From NCBI GenBank assembly GCA_028279985.1, contig JANQMR010000020.1, positions 31,819 through 95,818 on the forward strand: DNA of 64,000 bases, written 5' to 3'. Under the pieces are notes generated by a model. That model searched no databases and was not told the DNA's origin. It saw nothing but the letters and a program-made list of their open reading frames with translations. Below are positions 49,337 to 57,183 of the stretch, piece by piece. Origin of the DNA: Woeseiaceae bacterium (GTDB taxonomy: Bacteria > Pseudomonadota > Gammaproteobacteria > Steroidobacterales > Woeseiaceae). The position numbers were made by a program, and so were the translations under genes. The number at the start of each line of letters is the position of its first letter. Positions within the stretch are counted from its first letter, which is position 1.

Positions 49337-52030
49337 TCAGAGACTCAGGGATATCGCGACCGTATGCGGATCGTCGATCGAGGGTCGCTGTTCGAAACCG
49401 AGTTGTTTCGCGAGAGTCAGCATCCCCTTGTTTTCCCGCAATACGATACCGCCCACCGTCTCCAGTCGTCGATCGCGGGCGATGTCCATCAGGCGCCGCA
49501 ACAGCTCGGTTGCAATGCCGCGGTTACGCCAGTCGTCGGCGACGACGATGGCGAACTCGCAGCTACGCCCGTCCGGGTTGGTGACATACCGGGCCACCGC
49601 GATCTGCCGCTCGCGGCCGCCGGCATCGACGACGGCGATCAGCGCCATCTCCCTGTCGTAGTCGATTTGCGTGAAGCGGGAAACCATCTGCGGCGTGATC
49701 TTTTTCATCGCGTACATGAACCGGAGATACCGGGAACGATCGGACAGGCCATCGACGAATTCGCGCTCTAGTGCTGCGTCCTCGGGCCGGATGGGCCGGA
49801 TCGTCAGTCGCGTGCCGTCCGGCAGGTGGTGTTCGTCAACCAGGTTGCTCGGATAGGGGTGGATCGCCATGTGCGCATACTCGCGCGCTGCCGGACTCAC
49901 ACGGCGGATGACAACCCGGGCGTCCAGCGCCACTGCACGTCGATCGTCAACGATCAGCGGATTGATGTCGAGCTCTTCCAGCCACGGTAATTCGCAGACC
50001 ATGTCGGACAGGCGCAGGATCACGTCTTCGAGCGCGCGCCGGTTTGCGGCTGTTTTGCCGCGGAATTCCTCGAGAAAACGCGCGGCACGCGTGTCGTCGA
50101 TCATGCGGCGCGCGAGCAGGCGGTTCAGCGGCGGCAGGCCGACGGCCCGATCGTGGATGACCTCGACCATCGTCCCGCCCAACCCGACGCTGATGGCGGC
50201 GCCAAATACGTCGTCGTTGATGACACCCAACATCAGCTCCCGATCGTTGGTCGAGTGCACCATCGGTTCGAGCAGGACGCCCTGAATGTCTGCGTCGGGC
50301 AATTCTTGCGACACGCTGTCAACCAGCTCGCGATAAGTGGCTTGAACTCCTAGGCCGCTGCTGATGCCCAGGCGCACGCCGTCCACGTCCGTTTTGTGGA
50401 TGACGTCCGGCGAGTGGATTTTCATTGCCAGCGGGAAGCCGATCGCCTCGGCGACGGCGACCGCCTCGACCGGATCGTGGACCGGCACGCTCTGTACGAT
50501 CGGAATGCCGAAAGCCGACAGCAGGGCCTTGGACTCGACGAGATCGAGGACACGGCGTCCCTGGGCGAGCGCGTTGTTGATGATGAGCCTGGCGCCTTCC
50601 CGGTCCGGTTTGGTGCTGGGACTGAACGGCTCCGGCACCTGCAACAGCATTTCCTGGTTGGCGTGGTGTGTGGCGGCGGCGGCAAAAGCGTTGACGGCGG
50701 CTTCGGGTGTGCCGTAAGTCGGGATGCCGCGCTCGCGAAACAGACTGCGACTCTTCCGGGTCGAGGCGTCACCCATCCAGCAGGTAAACAGCGGTTTGCG
50801 GCTGTCTTGGCCGATTTTTGCGATGGCCTCGGCAATCGCGGTCGGATCGGTCATCGCCTGCGGGACGACAATTGCCAGCACGCCGTCCACACCCGGGTCT
50901 TTCAGGCAGGCGGCAACCGCGCCCGCGTACTGATCGGCAGCGGCGTCACCCAGGACGTCTACCGGATTGCCTCCGGACCAGGCCGACGGTAACAGCTCGT
51001 CCAGCGCTACCTTGGTTTTGGGCGAGAGTTTGGCCAGCGGCAGTTGCCGGTCGATCATGAAATCGGCGGCCATGACGCCTGGGCCGCCGCCGTTGGTGAC
51101 GATCGTGAGACGCGGCCCGCGGGTTTTGACGCCGGTGTGCAGGGTTTCGGCGATGGCAAAAAAGTTGACGTAGTTGTGGACCCGCACGACGCCGGCACGT
51201 TTGAGTGCCGCGTCGAAGACGTCGTCGGAGCCGACCAGCGCGCCGGTATGTGAGATTGCCGCCTTACGGCCTTCGGCATAACGGCCTGCTTTCATGACGA
51301 TGACCGGTTTGACTCTCGAGGCCGCCCTGAGCGCGCTCATGAAACGGCGCGGATCGTGTATTCCTTCGACGTAGAGCATGATGGCCCTGGTATCAGGGTC
51401 CATGACCAGGTAGTCGAGGATTTCTCCGAAATCGACGTCGGCGGCGATGCCGCTGGAGACGACGCAGGAGAAACCGATGTTGCGAGGGCCGGCCCAGTCG
51501 AGCATTGCGGTACACATCGCGCCGGACTGGGACACCAGCGCAATCTGGCCCGGTTTGGCCATGCTCTGGCTGAAAGTCGCGTTTAATGCGATGTCCGGGC
51601 GCATGACGCCGAGGCAGTTCGGGCCGATGAAACGGATGTCGTGCCGCTTCGCGGTGTCGAGCACCGTCTCCTCCAGGGCCTTGCCTGCGTCGCCAGCCTC
51701 GCGAAAACCGGCGGACAGGATCACCGCGGCCGGTATGCCGTGGGCGCCGCAGTCTTCGAGCACGTTCGGGACGGCGGCGGCGGGCGTGACGATGACCGCA
51801 AGATCGACCGGTTCGTTGATACCGGTAACCGAATCGAAACACGGCCGGTCTTGTACGGATTCGTATTTCGGATTGACCGGGTAAATCGGCCCGTTGAAAC
51901 CCGCACCGGTCAGGTTTTTGAAAACCACGGTGCCGAGCGACCCGGATCGTTCGCTGGCGCCGATGACGGCAATGGACTTCGCTTCGAAAATCGGTGCGAT
52001 ATCCGGGCCTTGGGCTCTCATGTGGTGCAT
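49337..52030 (-). CDS. ADP-forming acyl-CoA synthetase fused to GNAT acetyltransferase (Pat-like)
   Basis: An 897-residue fusion. It has a CoA-binding Rossmann domain (IAVIGASERSGSLGTVV), a succinyl-CoA-synthetase-like ligase (GPNCLGVMRP, VSQSGAM), an ATP-grasp beta part (LSAFGIPIV, AMKIHSPDVIHKTDVDGV) and a C-terminal GNAT domain (VVADDWRNRGIATELLRRLMDIARDR). This is the layout of bacterial protein lysine acetyltransferase Pat, which tunes acetyl-CoA synthetase. AISHTGALVGS keeps a His at the usual phosphohistidine position, which enterobacterial Pat is reported to lack, so synthetase activity may remain. GTG/ATG choices are few: ATG 52030, or the internal ATG at 52021. Confidence 0.9.
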   Translation of the reverse strand: MHHMRAQGPDIAPIFEAKSIAVIGASERSGSLGTVVFKNLTGAGFNGPIYPVNPKYESVQDRPCFDSVTGINEPVDLAVIVTPAAAVPNVLEDCGAHGIPAAVILSAGFREAGDAGKALEETVLDTAKRHDIRFIGPNCLGVMRPDIALNATFSQSMAKPGQIALVSQSGAMCTAMLDWAGPRNIGFSCVVSSGIAADVDFGEILDYLVMDPDTRAIMLYVEGIHDPRRFMSALRAASRVKPVIVMKAGRYAEGRKAAISHTGALVGSDDVFDAALKRAGVVRVHNYVNFFAIAETLHTGVKTRGPRLTIVTNGGGPGVMAADFMIDRQLPLAKLSPKTKVALDELLPSAWSGGNPVDVLGDAAADQYAGAVAACLKDPGVDGVLAIVVPQAMTDPTAIAEAIAKIGQDSRKPLFTCWMGDASTRKSRSLFRERGIPTYGTPEAAVNAFAAAATHHANQEMLLQVPEPFSPSTKPDREGARLIINNALAQGRRVLDLVESKALLSAFGIPIVQSVPVHDPVEAVAVAEAIGFPLAMKIHSPDVIHKTDVDGVRLGISSGLGVQATYRELVDSVSQELPDADIQGVLLEPMVHSTNDRELMLGVINDDVFGAAISVGLGGTMVEVIHDRAVGLPPLNRLLARRMIDDTRAARFLEEFRGKTAANRRALEDVILRLSDMVCELPWLEELDINPLIVDDRRAVALDARVVIRRVSPAAREYAHMAIHPYPSNLVDEHHLPDGTRLTIRPIRPEDAALEREFVDGLSDRSRYLRFMYAMKKITPQMVSRFTQIDYDREMALIAVVDAGGRERQIAVARYVTNPDGRSCEFAIVVADDWRNRGIATELLRRLMDIARDRRLETVGGIVLRENKGMLTLAKQLGFEQRPSIDDPHTVAISLSL

Positions 52031-52056
52031 CGTCTGTGGTTTCCAGCGTATTGGAA

Positions 52057-52110
52057 GAATTGGGGACAGCCATTGTTCGGCCGCTGTTTAGCCGATGCAT
52101 AACTGCACGA
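52057..52110. repeat. Dispersed repeat, copy A
   Basis: A sequence starting AATTGGGGACAGCCATTGTT and including GCCGATGCATAACTGCAC is shared with copies at 52357, 61551 and 63754. It lies just upstream of the acyl-CoA synthetase start. This copy lacks the right-hand end. Confidence 0.65.
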
Positions 52111-52156
52111 CAATAGTGCAGAACTCTGCACAGCCCATTTACGCAAAATTCCCGCA

Positions 52157-52360
52157 GAGTATTTTAGACGAAAGCACCTATCAAACTGTGCGGCCGGAAA
52201 CACGTAACCGCGCTTTGCGCCTTGCCATCCCAGGATCTTCTTCTTTTTCAGCCAGTCGTGTACCGACTGGCGGGTTTTCAGCCCGATTCGACGTGCAACC
52301 TCGTCAGCGGTGAGGACTTTGGTTTCGGTATCGGGCTGGGTTCGTGCAGCGAAGAGAATT
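52157..52360 (-). pseudogene. Fragment of an HTH antitoxin gene
   Basis: On the minus strand an open stretch encodes LTADEVARRIGLKTRQSVHD, WLKKKKILGWQGAKRGYVF and PAAQFD. This aligns with the HTH domain of the antitoxin at 55548 (LTVSEAADRLNVSRPTIYKW, IACGKLLGWSPSTKRGHVIP). No start codon is visible and the expected toxin-binding C-terminus and RES partner are missing. The frame runs into repeat copy B at one end and the synthetase upstream region at the other. It reads as the remains of a former HTH/RES toxin-antitoxin locus. Confidence 0.72.
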
Positions 52361-52437
52361 CAGGACAGCTACTATTTGGTCGATGCAAAACTACACAATA
52401 AAGTGTTGGAAACGCGTCAATCGAACAATGTCCTGAT
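52357..52437. repeat. Dispersed repeat, copy B
   Basis: An 81-bp copy from AATTCAGGACAGCTACTATT to GTCCTGATT, with imperfect inverted ends (AATTCAGGACA and TGTCCTGATT). The core TTGGAAACGCGTCAATCGAA is shared with copy D. It lies 80-160 bases before the AAA_14 ATPase gene. After it, up to 52520, the DNA is A/T-rich with a small TTTAAC inverted pair, probably the ATPase promoter. Confidence 0.72.
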
Positions 52438-52520
52438 TCGATCTCGAGTGGGCGATGCTATCTCTTGCCCGTCTCGTATTTTTCGGCTATTTTAACATCG
52501 AAAGTTAAATTGGACGAAAT

Positions 52521-53744
52521 ATGTATATAGAACGCACATTGGAGGATTTTCTCAAAAAAGCAACCGGACAGTTTCCGGTCACGCTGGTTACCGGGCCGCG
52601 CCAGGTCGGAAAAACCACTGTTTTACAACACCTTGGAAAAGATAATCGGGCTTATGTGACCCTCGATGATCCAACTTTGGCGACTTTGGCCAAGGATGAA
52701 CCGGCGTTGTTTCTCCAGCGTTTTCAAGCGCCGGTGCTCATTGATGAAATTCAGTACGCCCCGGAGCTCTTGCCCTATATCAAGATCGCGGTCGATAAAG
52801 ACCGTAAGAACGGTATGTTCTGGCTAACGGGCTCCCAACAGTTTCATCTCATGCAAGGGGTGACGGAATCGTTGGCGGGACGTGTCGGCATTGTCAACTT
52901 GCTGGGGCTTTCGCTGAAGGAACAACAAGGTAACGCCGCCAAAGCTGTTCCCTTCATGCCCACGCAAAAACAATTGCAACAGCGCCTGAAAATATCGCCC
53001 GTACTCTCTCTGAAGAAAATCTACGACGTGATCTGGCGCGGTACGTTTCCTGCTATCGCGCTCGATGACGATGCCGATCGTGACTATTTTTACCGCTCTT
53101 ATATTCAGACTTATTTGCAACGCGATATTCGCAATCTGGCGAATGTCGGCGATGAGACTGCCTTCCTAAAATTCCTACGCGCCGCTGCCGCCCGCACAGG
53201 TCAATTGCTCAACATATCCGATATGGCAAGGGATGCCGACGTCTCCGTTACCACGGCGAAGCGCTGGCTATCGATACTGGAAGTGTCCGGCATCGTTTAC
53301 CTATTGGAACCCTATTATTCCAATACCACCAAACGCCTCGTCAAAGCGCCAAAATTGTATTTCCTCGACACGGGCCTGTGTACCTATCTAACGGAATGGT
53401 CCAGCCCGGAAACGCTGGAAGCCGGCGCCATGTCGGGAGCTGTTCTGGAGACGTTTATTTTTACCGAGATTCTCAAGAGCTACTGGCACAACGGCAAGCG
53501 TGCGCCACTTTATTACTATCGAGACAAGGACAAAAAGGAAATCGATTTACTCATTATTCAGGACGAAACCATCTATCCACTGGAGTTTAAGAAAACCGCT
53601 TCTCCGGACAAGAATGCCGCGCGGAATTTTCGATTGTTGAAGCAGCCGGAGAAAAAAGTCGGTGAAAAGGGAGTTATCTGCTTGAGTGAAACTCTTCTGC
53701 CCATAGCAAAGGAAGTAAGTGCTATTCCAGTAGGACTACTATGA
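52521..53744 (+). CDS. AAA_14/DUF4143 ATP-binding protein
   Basis: A 407-residue P-loop protein. Walker A is TGPRQVGKTTVL near residue 30, followed by a short AAA_14 domain with VLIDEIQYAPELLPYIK (Walker B) and FWLTGSQQFHLM. A C-terminal DUF4143 domain contains the nuclease-like (PD-D/ExK) pattern KEIDLLI...YPLEFKKT. Such genes are common in accessory regions and their role is not settled. It is clearly richer in A/T than the MSHA or lipid genes, suggesting transfer. Confidence 0.9.
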   Translation: MYIERTLEDFLKKATGQFPVTLVTGPRQVGKTTVLQHLGKDNRAYVTLDDPTLATLAKDEPALFLQRFQAPVLIDEIQYAPELLPYIKIAVDKDRKNGMFWLTGSQQFHLMQGVTESLAGRVGIVNLLGLSLKEQQGNAAKAVPFMPTQKQLQQRLKISPVLSLKKIYDVIWRGTFPAIALDDDADRDYFYRSYIQTYLQRDIRNLANVGDETAFLKFLRAAAARTGQLLNISDMARDADVSVTTAKRWLSILEVSGIVYLLEPYYSNTTKRLVKAPKLYFLDTGLCTYLTEWSSPETLEAGAMSGAVLETFIFTEILKSYWHNGKRAPLYYYRDKDKKEIDLLIIQDETIYPLEFKKTASPDKNAARNFRLLKQPEKKVGEKGVICLSETLLPIAKEVSAIPVGLL

Positions 53745-53827
53745 CGAATCAACATACTGGTCGGCCCAGGAAATGCCACACCGTCCCAGAGAGTAAACCC
53801 AGATGTCGATCAGTGCGAATCGGTTCA

Positions 53828-54155
53828 TTATCCGGCAGGAGTGTCACTTGGGGTTCTATCGAGAATCGCCTTCATCGCACGGGAAAACCTGATCAGCCCA
53901 TCGTCGGGGCTGTCGAACGCGCGATGCGCCCGCAAGGTGGAAATCAGCTCGTCATAGTCTCGCCACGGTAGCGCCGCCGTATACTGGTAGAGCTGGGTCA
54001 TCACCTTGAGCATGGTCCGAAAATCTTCGTCCCTGTTCGCCAGGCGCAGGTCGGTAATGTAGTCGTCGCGTTTGACGTTGGGGATGACGATCTTGCTCTC
54101 TTCGGCGCTGACCAGTTCGGCGGAAAGAACCAGTCGCCCATTACCATCGTCGAGT
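53828..54155 (-). pseudogene. 3' remnant of a Fic-family gene
   Basis: From about 53855 the minus strand closely matches the last ~310 bases of the intact fic gene at 57184. The 3' part still reads MLKVMTQLYQYTAALPWRDY and later HRAFDSPDDGLIRFSRAMKA, nearly as in the intact copy. It ends in a different tail and stops at 53828. At the other end similarity fades near 54155, just inside the region that would hold the HxFxxGNGR motif, which shows a small deletion. It is a decayed direct-repeat copy. Confidence 0.85.
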
Positions 54156-54240
54156 GGCCTATGTTTTGAAAGCGATAGGGCCGGCTATTTTGTGGCCTTT
54201 CGGGTCGCGCAACGGAAACTTAAAGAAACGCCGCTCATGG

Positions 54241-54747
54241 TTAACCGTGCCCTTTGCGCCGCTTCGTTGGCAGACGAACTTCCATTTCGTCGAAGACCAG
54301 TCTCGCCTCCAATCGCCCGCCCATGGCTTCCGCGTAATTCGCCAGCGTGTCCATTTGAATGTTCTGTCGACGTTCCGTTTTCTGCACGGACGGTTGCGTG
54401 ATTCGCAACGCACTTGCTACCTGTACCTGAGTAAAACCCGCCAGAGCGCGGATATCCGCCAACGTCAGCACCGCCGCTTCGCCATCATCGGCCGCGTGCG
54501 CATACAACTGCGCGACGCGTCGTGCCGCCGTTTCTGCGACACGAAAAATCTCGTCGGGGCCCTCACCGTAGCCTGCTTCAGACACATAGATCCCGAAGCC
54601 GTGCGCAGGTCGGTACGATACGCTGGTTGAAAATCCGGGCGAGGCAATGTCAATCCAGGTTTCACCACCCGGATCATCGGGCGCATCCACTTGAATGGAA
54701 ACGTCTATAGGCAAGCGACTTAGCGCCTGAATGAATTCTTCGACCAT
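54241..54747 (-). CDS. XRE-family HTH protein (possible antitoxin)
   Basis: A 168-residue protein. An N-terminal domain of about 85 residues (GGETWIDIASPGFSTSVSYRPAHGFG) is followed by a C-terminal HTH (LTLADIRALAGFTQVQVASALRITQPSVQKTE). The ATG at 54747 follows GAGGTGAGGG; a GTG three codons upstream is possible. It sits five bases after the unknown 119-residue gene, the toxin-first order seen in HigBA-like pairs. The downstream ~85 bases up to the fic remnant hold nothing recognisable. Confidence 0.8.
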   Translation of the reverse strand: MVEEFIQALSRLPIDVSIQVDAPDDPGGETWIDIASPGFSTSVSYRPAHGFGIYVSEAGYGEGPDEIFRVAETAARRVAQLYAHAADDGEAAVLTLADIRALAGFTQVQVASALRITQPSVQKTERRQNIQMDTLANYAEAMGGRLEARLVFDEMEVRLPTKRRKGHG

Positions 54748-54752
54748 TGCCC

Positions 54753-55112
54753 TCACCTCTCGAGCTCGACTGTCCTGCCGTCGGCGCCCGGTTTCTCTAA
54801 AAACACCTGCCCATCGACGCTAGCAATCCGGATAGCACCGTTCGCCCTGATCCACGTGTTATGCCCAACTGATCGATACCTCACCAAGTCATCTCTACCC
54901 GGCACCTTCCGCCGACTATCACCCTGCGGCGGGTACATTCGACCATCACTTAACCACGCGTCCGGGTCGAAAGGTATGTCTGTCATTTCGTCCTCGACCG
55001 CGTTCAAGCAATCGGCCAACAGCGCAAATGCATCGTCGTGTGTTTTCGCCGCCGGCGCATCCTCTAGGCGGCGAATGAATTCGGCCAGGCGCACTGGCTT
55101 CGACTCCGTCAA
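54753..55112 (-). CDS. Unknown 119-residue protein paired with an XRE regulator
   Basis: Not recognised as a known toxin. The N-terminal half is helical (LAEFIRRLEDAPAAKTHDDAFALLADCLNAVEDEM). The C-terminal half is compact and basic, with PPQGDSRRKVPGRDDLVRYR and GHNTWIRANGAIRI. The start must be TTG at 55112, since an in-frame TAG lies just upstream and the first internal ATG is at codon 44; GAGGG sits 8 bases before it. It is transcribed with the XRE gene. Both the small size and the partner suggest a toxin-antitoxin-like unit, but that is inference. Confidence 0.7.
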   Translation of the reverse strand: MTESKPVRLAEFIRRLEDAPAAKTHDDAFALLADCLNAVEDEMTDIPFDPDAWLSDGRMYPPQGDSRRKVPGRDDLVRYRSVGHNTWIRANGAIRIASVDGQVFLEKPGADGRTVELER

Positions 55113-55547
55113 AATATAACCCTCAGTCTATATAAATTACAAGGTATAGCGTCACAGGCTTGTCCTGGCGGCCTGTGATCCATTTGAAACTGAGCTACCT
55201 ATCTGCTTTTTGCTATTCGCGAAGTCGGCGTGTTCCGTGAGATATGTGTCATGAACGGAAGCGAAGACCCCAACCGGGGCGGCGTCTGCCGTGCAGAGGT
55301 TCGTGGTGGCCGAAAGCCAGATCCTTGAACCGCCGATTCCGACACCGGAAAGCTCGATTAAGGCTCGAAACTCAGCCTTATACGACCGCTTGTTCGTTAT
55401 GAAACAAAGTCTTGGCGTGGTCCGATCCGAGCGTCTTCTATTATCACGGACCCGGTTTTTTACAAACTTTACAAATCACACTTTACATTGATACGGGTAT
55501 CGTCTAGCGTGGTGGACACACACGGAATCGAATCCAGGGTATTGGGT
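55113..55547. other. Intergenic region between divergent modules
   Basis: 435 bases between the unknown/XRE pair (leftward) and the HTH/RES pair (rightward). The first ~30 bases (TATATAAATTACAAGG) could contain the leftward promoter. From about 55460 an A/T-rich run with TTTACAAA and TTTACATT blocks could be the rightward promoter and operator. Small ORFs in the middle are not protein-like. Confidence 0.5.
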
Positions 55548-56120
55548 ATGAGTGATCCAACAAAGTCTGCTAGTGGGCAGATTCCGCTCCTCGAGTGGCT
55601 ACCGGGCCTGTCCGAGCGCGGGGTGGCATTTGCTCGGCAACATCCCCGGGCGGCTCGGGCAGCGGCCACAATCGCGTTAGAAGCGGCGTCGGAAGTAGGC
55701 ATGGGGCTCTTGTCGGATGACTGGTCCGACGACGGGCGAATCCCCGACTCGTTGGCGCCGTTCATCGTCGATGAACCATTGGAAGACGAGACATTGACCG
55801 TGTCCGAGGCTGCCGATCGCCTCAATGTGTCCCGACCGACAATCTACAAGTGGATTGCATGCGGAAAACTCCTGGGATGGTCACCATCGACAAAGCGGGG
55901 CCACGTCATTCCTGCAGAGCAGATTGTTAGCCCGGGCAAGCTTGTCGAAGGCCTGCCGGAAATCTTGGAAATACTAAAGAACCATGAGTTCGCTTGGGTG
56001 TTTTTGACGCAGGAAATGCCGTTCGCCGACGAGGTCACGCGGCCCATCGATAAACTCAAACGAGGCGAAGTGGACGAAGTCGTCGGGACAGCCGCCGGGT
56101 GGGGCGCAACGCCCGCGTGA
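55548..56120 (+). CDS. HTH antitoxin of a RES-type toxin-antitoxin pair
   Basis: A 190-residue protein. A variable N-terminal half precedes an excisionase/MerR-like HTH (LTVSEAADRLNVSRPTIYKWIACGKLLGW). The C-terminal region is like the Xre/MbcA/ParS toxin-binding domain (WVFLTQEMPFADEVTRPIDKLKRGEVDEVVGTAAGWG). ATG 55548 is preferred to a TTG at 55488 for lack of conserved residues between them. The following gene encodes a RES-domain protein and overlaps the stop, the standard RES-Xre arrangement. Confidence 0.85.
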   Translation: MSDPTKSASGQIPLLEWLPGLSERGVAFARQHPRAARAAATIALEAASEVGMGLLSDDWSDDGRIPDSLAPFIVDEPLEDETLTVSEAADRLNVSRPTIYKWIACGKLLGWSPSTKRGHVIPAEQIVSPGKLVEGLPEILEILKNHEFAWVFLTQEMPFADEVTRPIDKLKRGEVDEVVGTAAGWGATPA

Positions 56121-56728
56121 TTCGTCGCTCATATCCTCGAGAGCGCGTCGAGGATGTCTTGATCACGCTGTCGATGCAGGACGCGGTACGGATCTTCCCC
56201 GTCGAGCACATCGATATTCCACTCGGCGTAGTTCCGAACGTATCGCGTTTTTCTCCGGTCGGTAGCGAGTTTGCTGTGCTCTATGCGGCGACAGATATTG
56301 CGACAGCATTCGCGGAGCACGTGATACGAGACCGATTCGTGGGCCGCGGCAAGCGACGGCTGCACTATATGGAAATTCGCGGTCGCGCCGTCACGACATT
56401 GTCGACCCGAAAGGATGCTCAACTGCAGATGTTGGAGCTACGCGGAGACGGCTGTATGCGATTCGGTGCGCCCACAGACGCCGTTGGCGCGCGCAATCAA
56501 GCAGCGGGTCGAGCGTTGAGCCAAGCTATCCATCACGAACATACCGACATCGACGGCATTGTCTGGGAATCTCGTTTCACCGGTTCTGATGTGTACGGGA
56601 TCTACGATCGCGCTATCGGTAAACTAAAGGCCGACGCGGCAATCCCGCTTAGCGACCATCATGAACTCGCGACGCTTCTAAAACGCTACGACCTGTCTCT
56701 GAGGCGGTGGACGAGTACGCTCGGGTAA
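56099..56728 (+). CDS. RES-domain toxin (NAD+ phosphorylase family)
   Basis: A RES-family protein of 209 residues from GTG 56099, or 203 from GTG 56117. The latter forms a GTGA overlap with the antitoxin stop. The conserved segments VSRFSPVGSEFAVLYAATDIATAFAEH (Arg, Tyr, Glu) and GIVWESRFTGSDVYGIYDRA (Ser) match RES toxins, which degrade cellular NAD+. Immediate neighbourhood with the HTH antitoxin supports the call. Confidence 0.87.
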   Translation: MGRNARVIRRSYPRERVEDVLITLSMQDAVRIFPVEHIDIPLGVVPNVSRFSPVGSEFAVLYAATDIATAFAEHVIRDRFVGRGKRRLHYMEIRGRAVTTLSTRKDAQLQMLELRGDGCMRFGAPTDAVGARNQAAGRALSQAIHHEHTDIDGIVWESRFTGSDVYGIYDRAIGKLKADAAIPLSDHHELATLLKRYDLSLRRWTSTLG

Positions 56729-57183
56729 CGGACGCTGAATCTAACCGTAGAAGCCGGTAGGTGGATACTCGTCCGATAGCACGAATTGTCGGATAAGTTC
56801 GTCGCTTGACTCAGCTTGAGGGAAGTACCGAGGATCGCGCCTGTCCGGACATGCAGGTAGACACAACGGCGATGAATACGTTGCAGCGGAACATGGCAAC
56901 TCCCCATACAGTGGTGTTAACAGGCCCTAGTGGCAATGGCACTGACTTAAACGACTTCCGCGGCTTCCTTGGGAGCGGCATCTTGCCGCGATTCTTTCAC
57001 CAATCGCGCCTGGAAGGCGCTCCCACGCGGCGCTATGCTTTAAGTCAGTGCCATTGCTACTACAGGCGCTCGGCAACAATAAAACAGCAAGCCATGCAGC
57101 ATTATCGGCAAACCAGGCAAGCGCTCAAACAGGCGCTGCAAAGCAAAGAACCGCTGTATCCAAACGGCGACTGAACCGTCGTT
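56729..57183. other. Gap with a MITE-like element between the RES and fic genes
   Basis: 455 bases without a convincing gene. It holds the 133-bp inverted-repeat element at 56929-57061 described separately. After it, a frame encoding KQQAMQHYRQTRQALKQALQ up to 57174 could be the tail of a lost protein, but no homology is recognised. Confidence 0.6.
56929..57061. mobile_element. MITE-like element with 23-bp terminal inverted repeats around a REP doublet
   Basis: The left end 56929-56951 and right end 57039-57061 are inverted repeats with one mismatch; both contain CAATGGCACTGACTTAAA. Inside are two REP-like palindromes in opposite orientation, TGGGAGCGGCATCTTGCCGC and GCGCCTGGAAGGCGCTCCCA. 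The ends resemble those of IS4-family elements (from memory), and no transposase is present, so it would be a non-autonomous copy. Confidence 0.78.

Noticed and set aside
55251..55328. Small 25-codon ORF starting MNGSEDPNRGG
   Set aside because: No ribosome-binding site, no homology recognised, and no conservation evidence.
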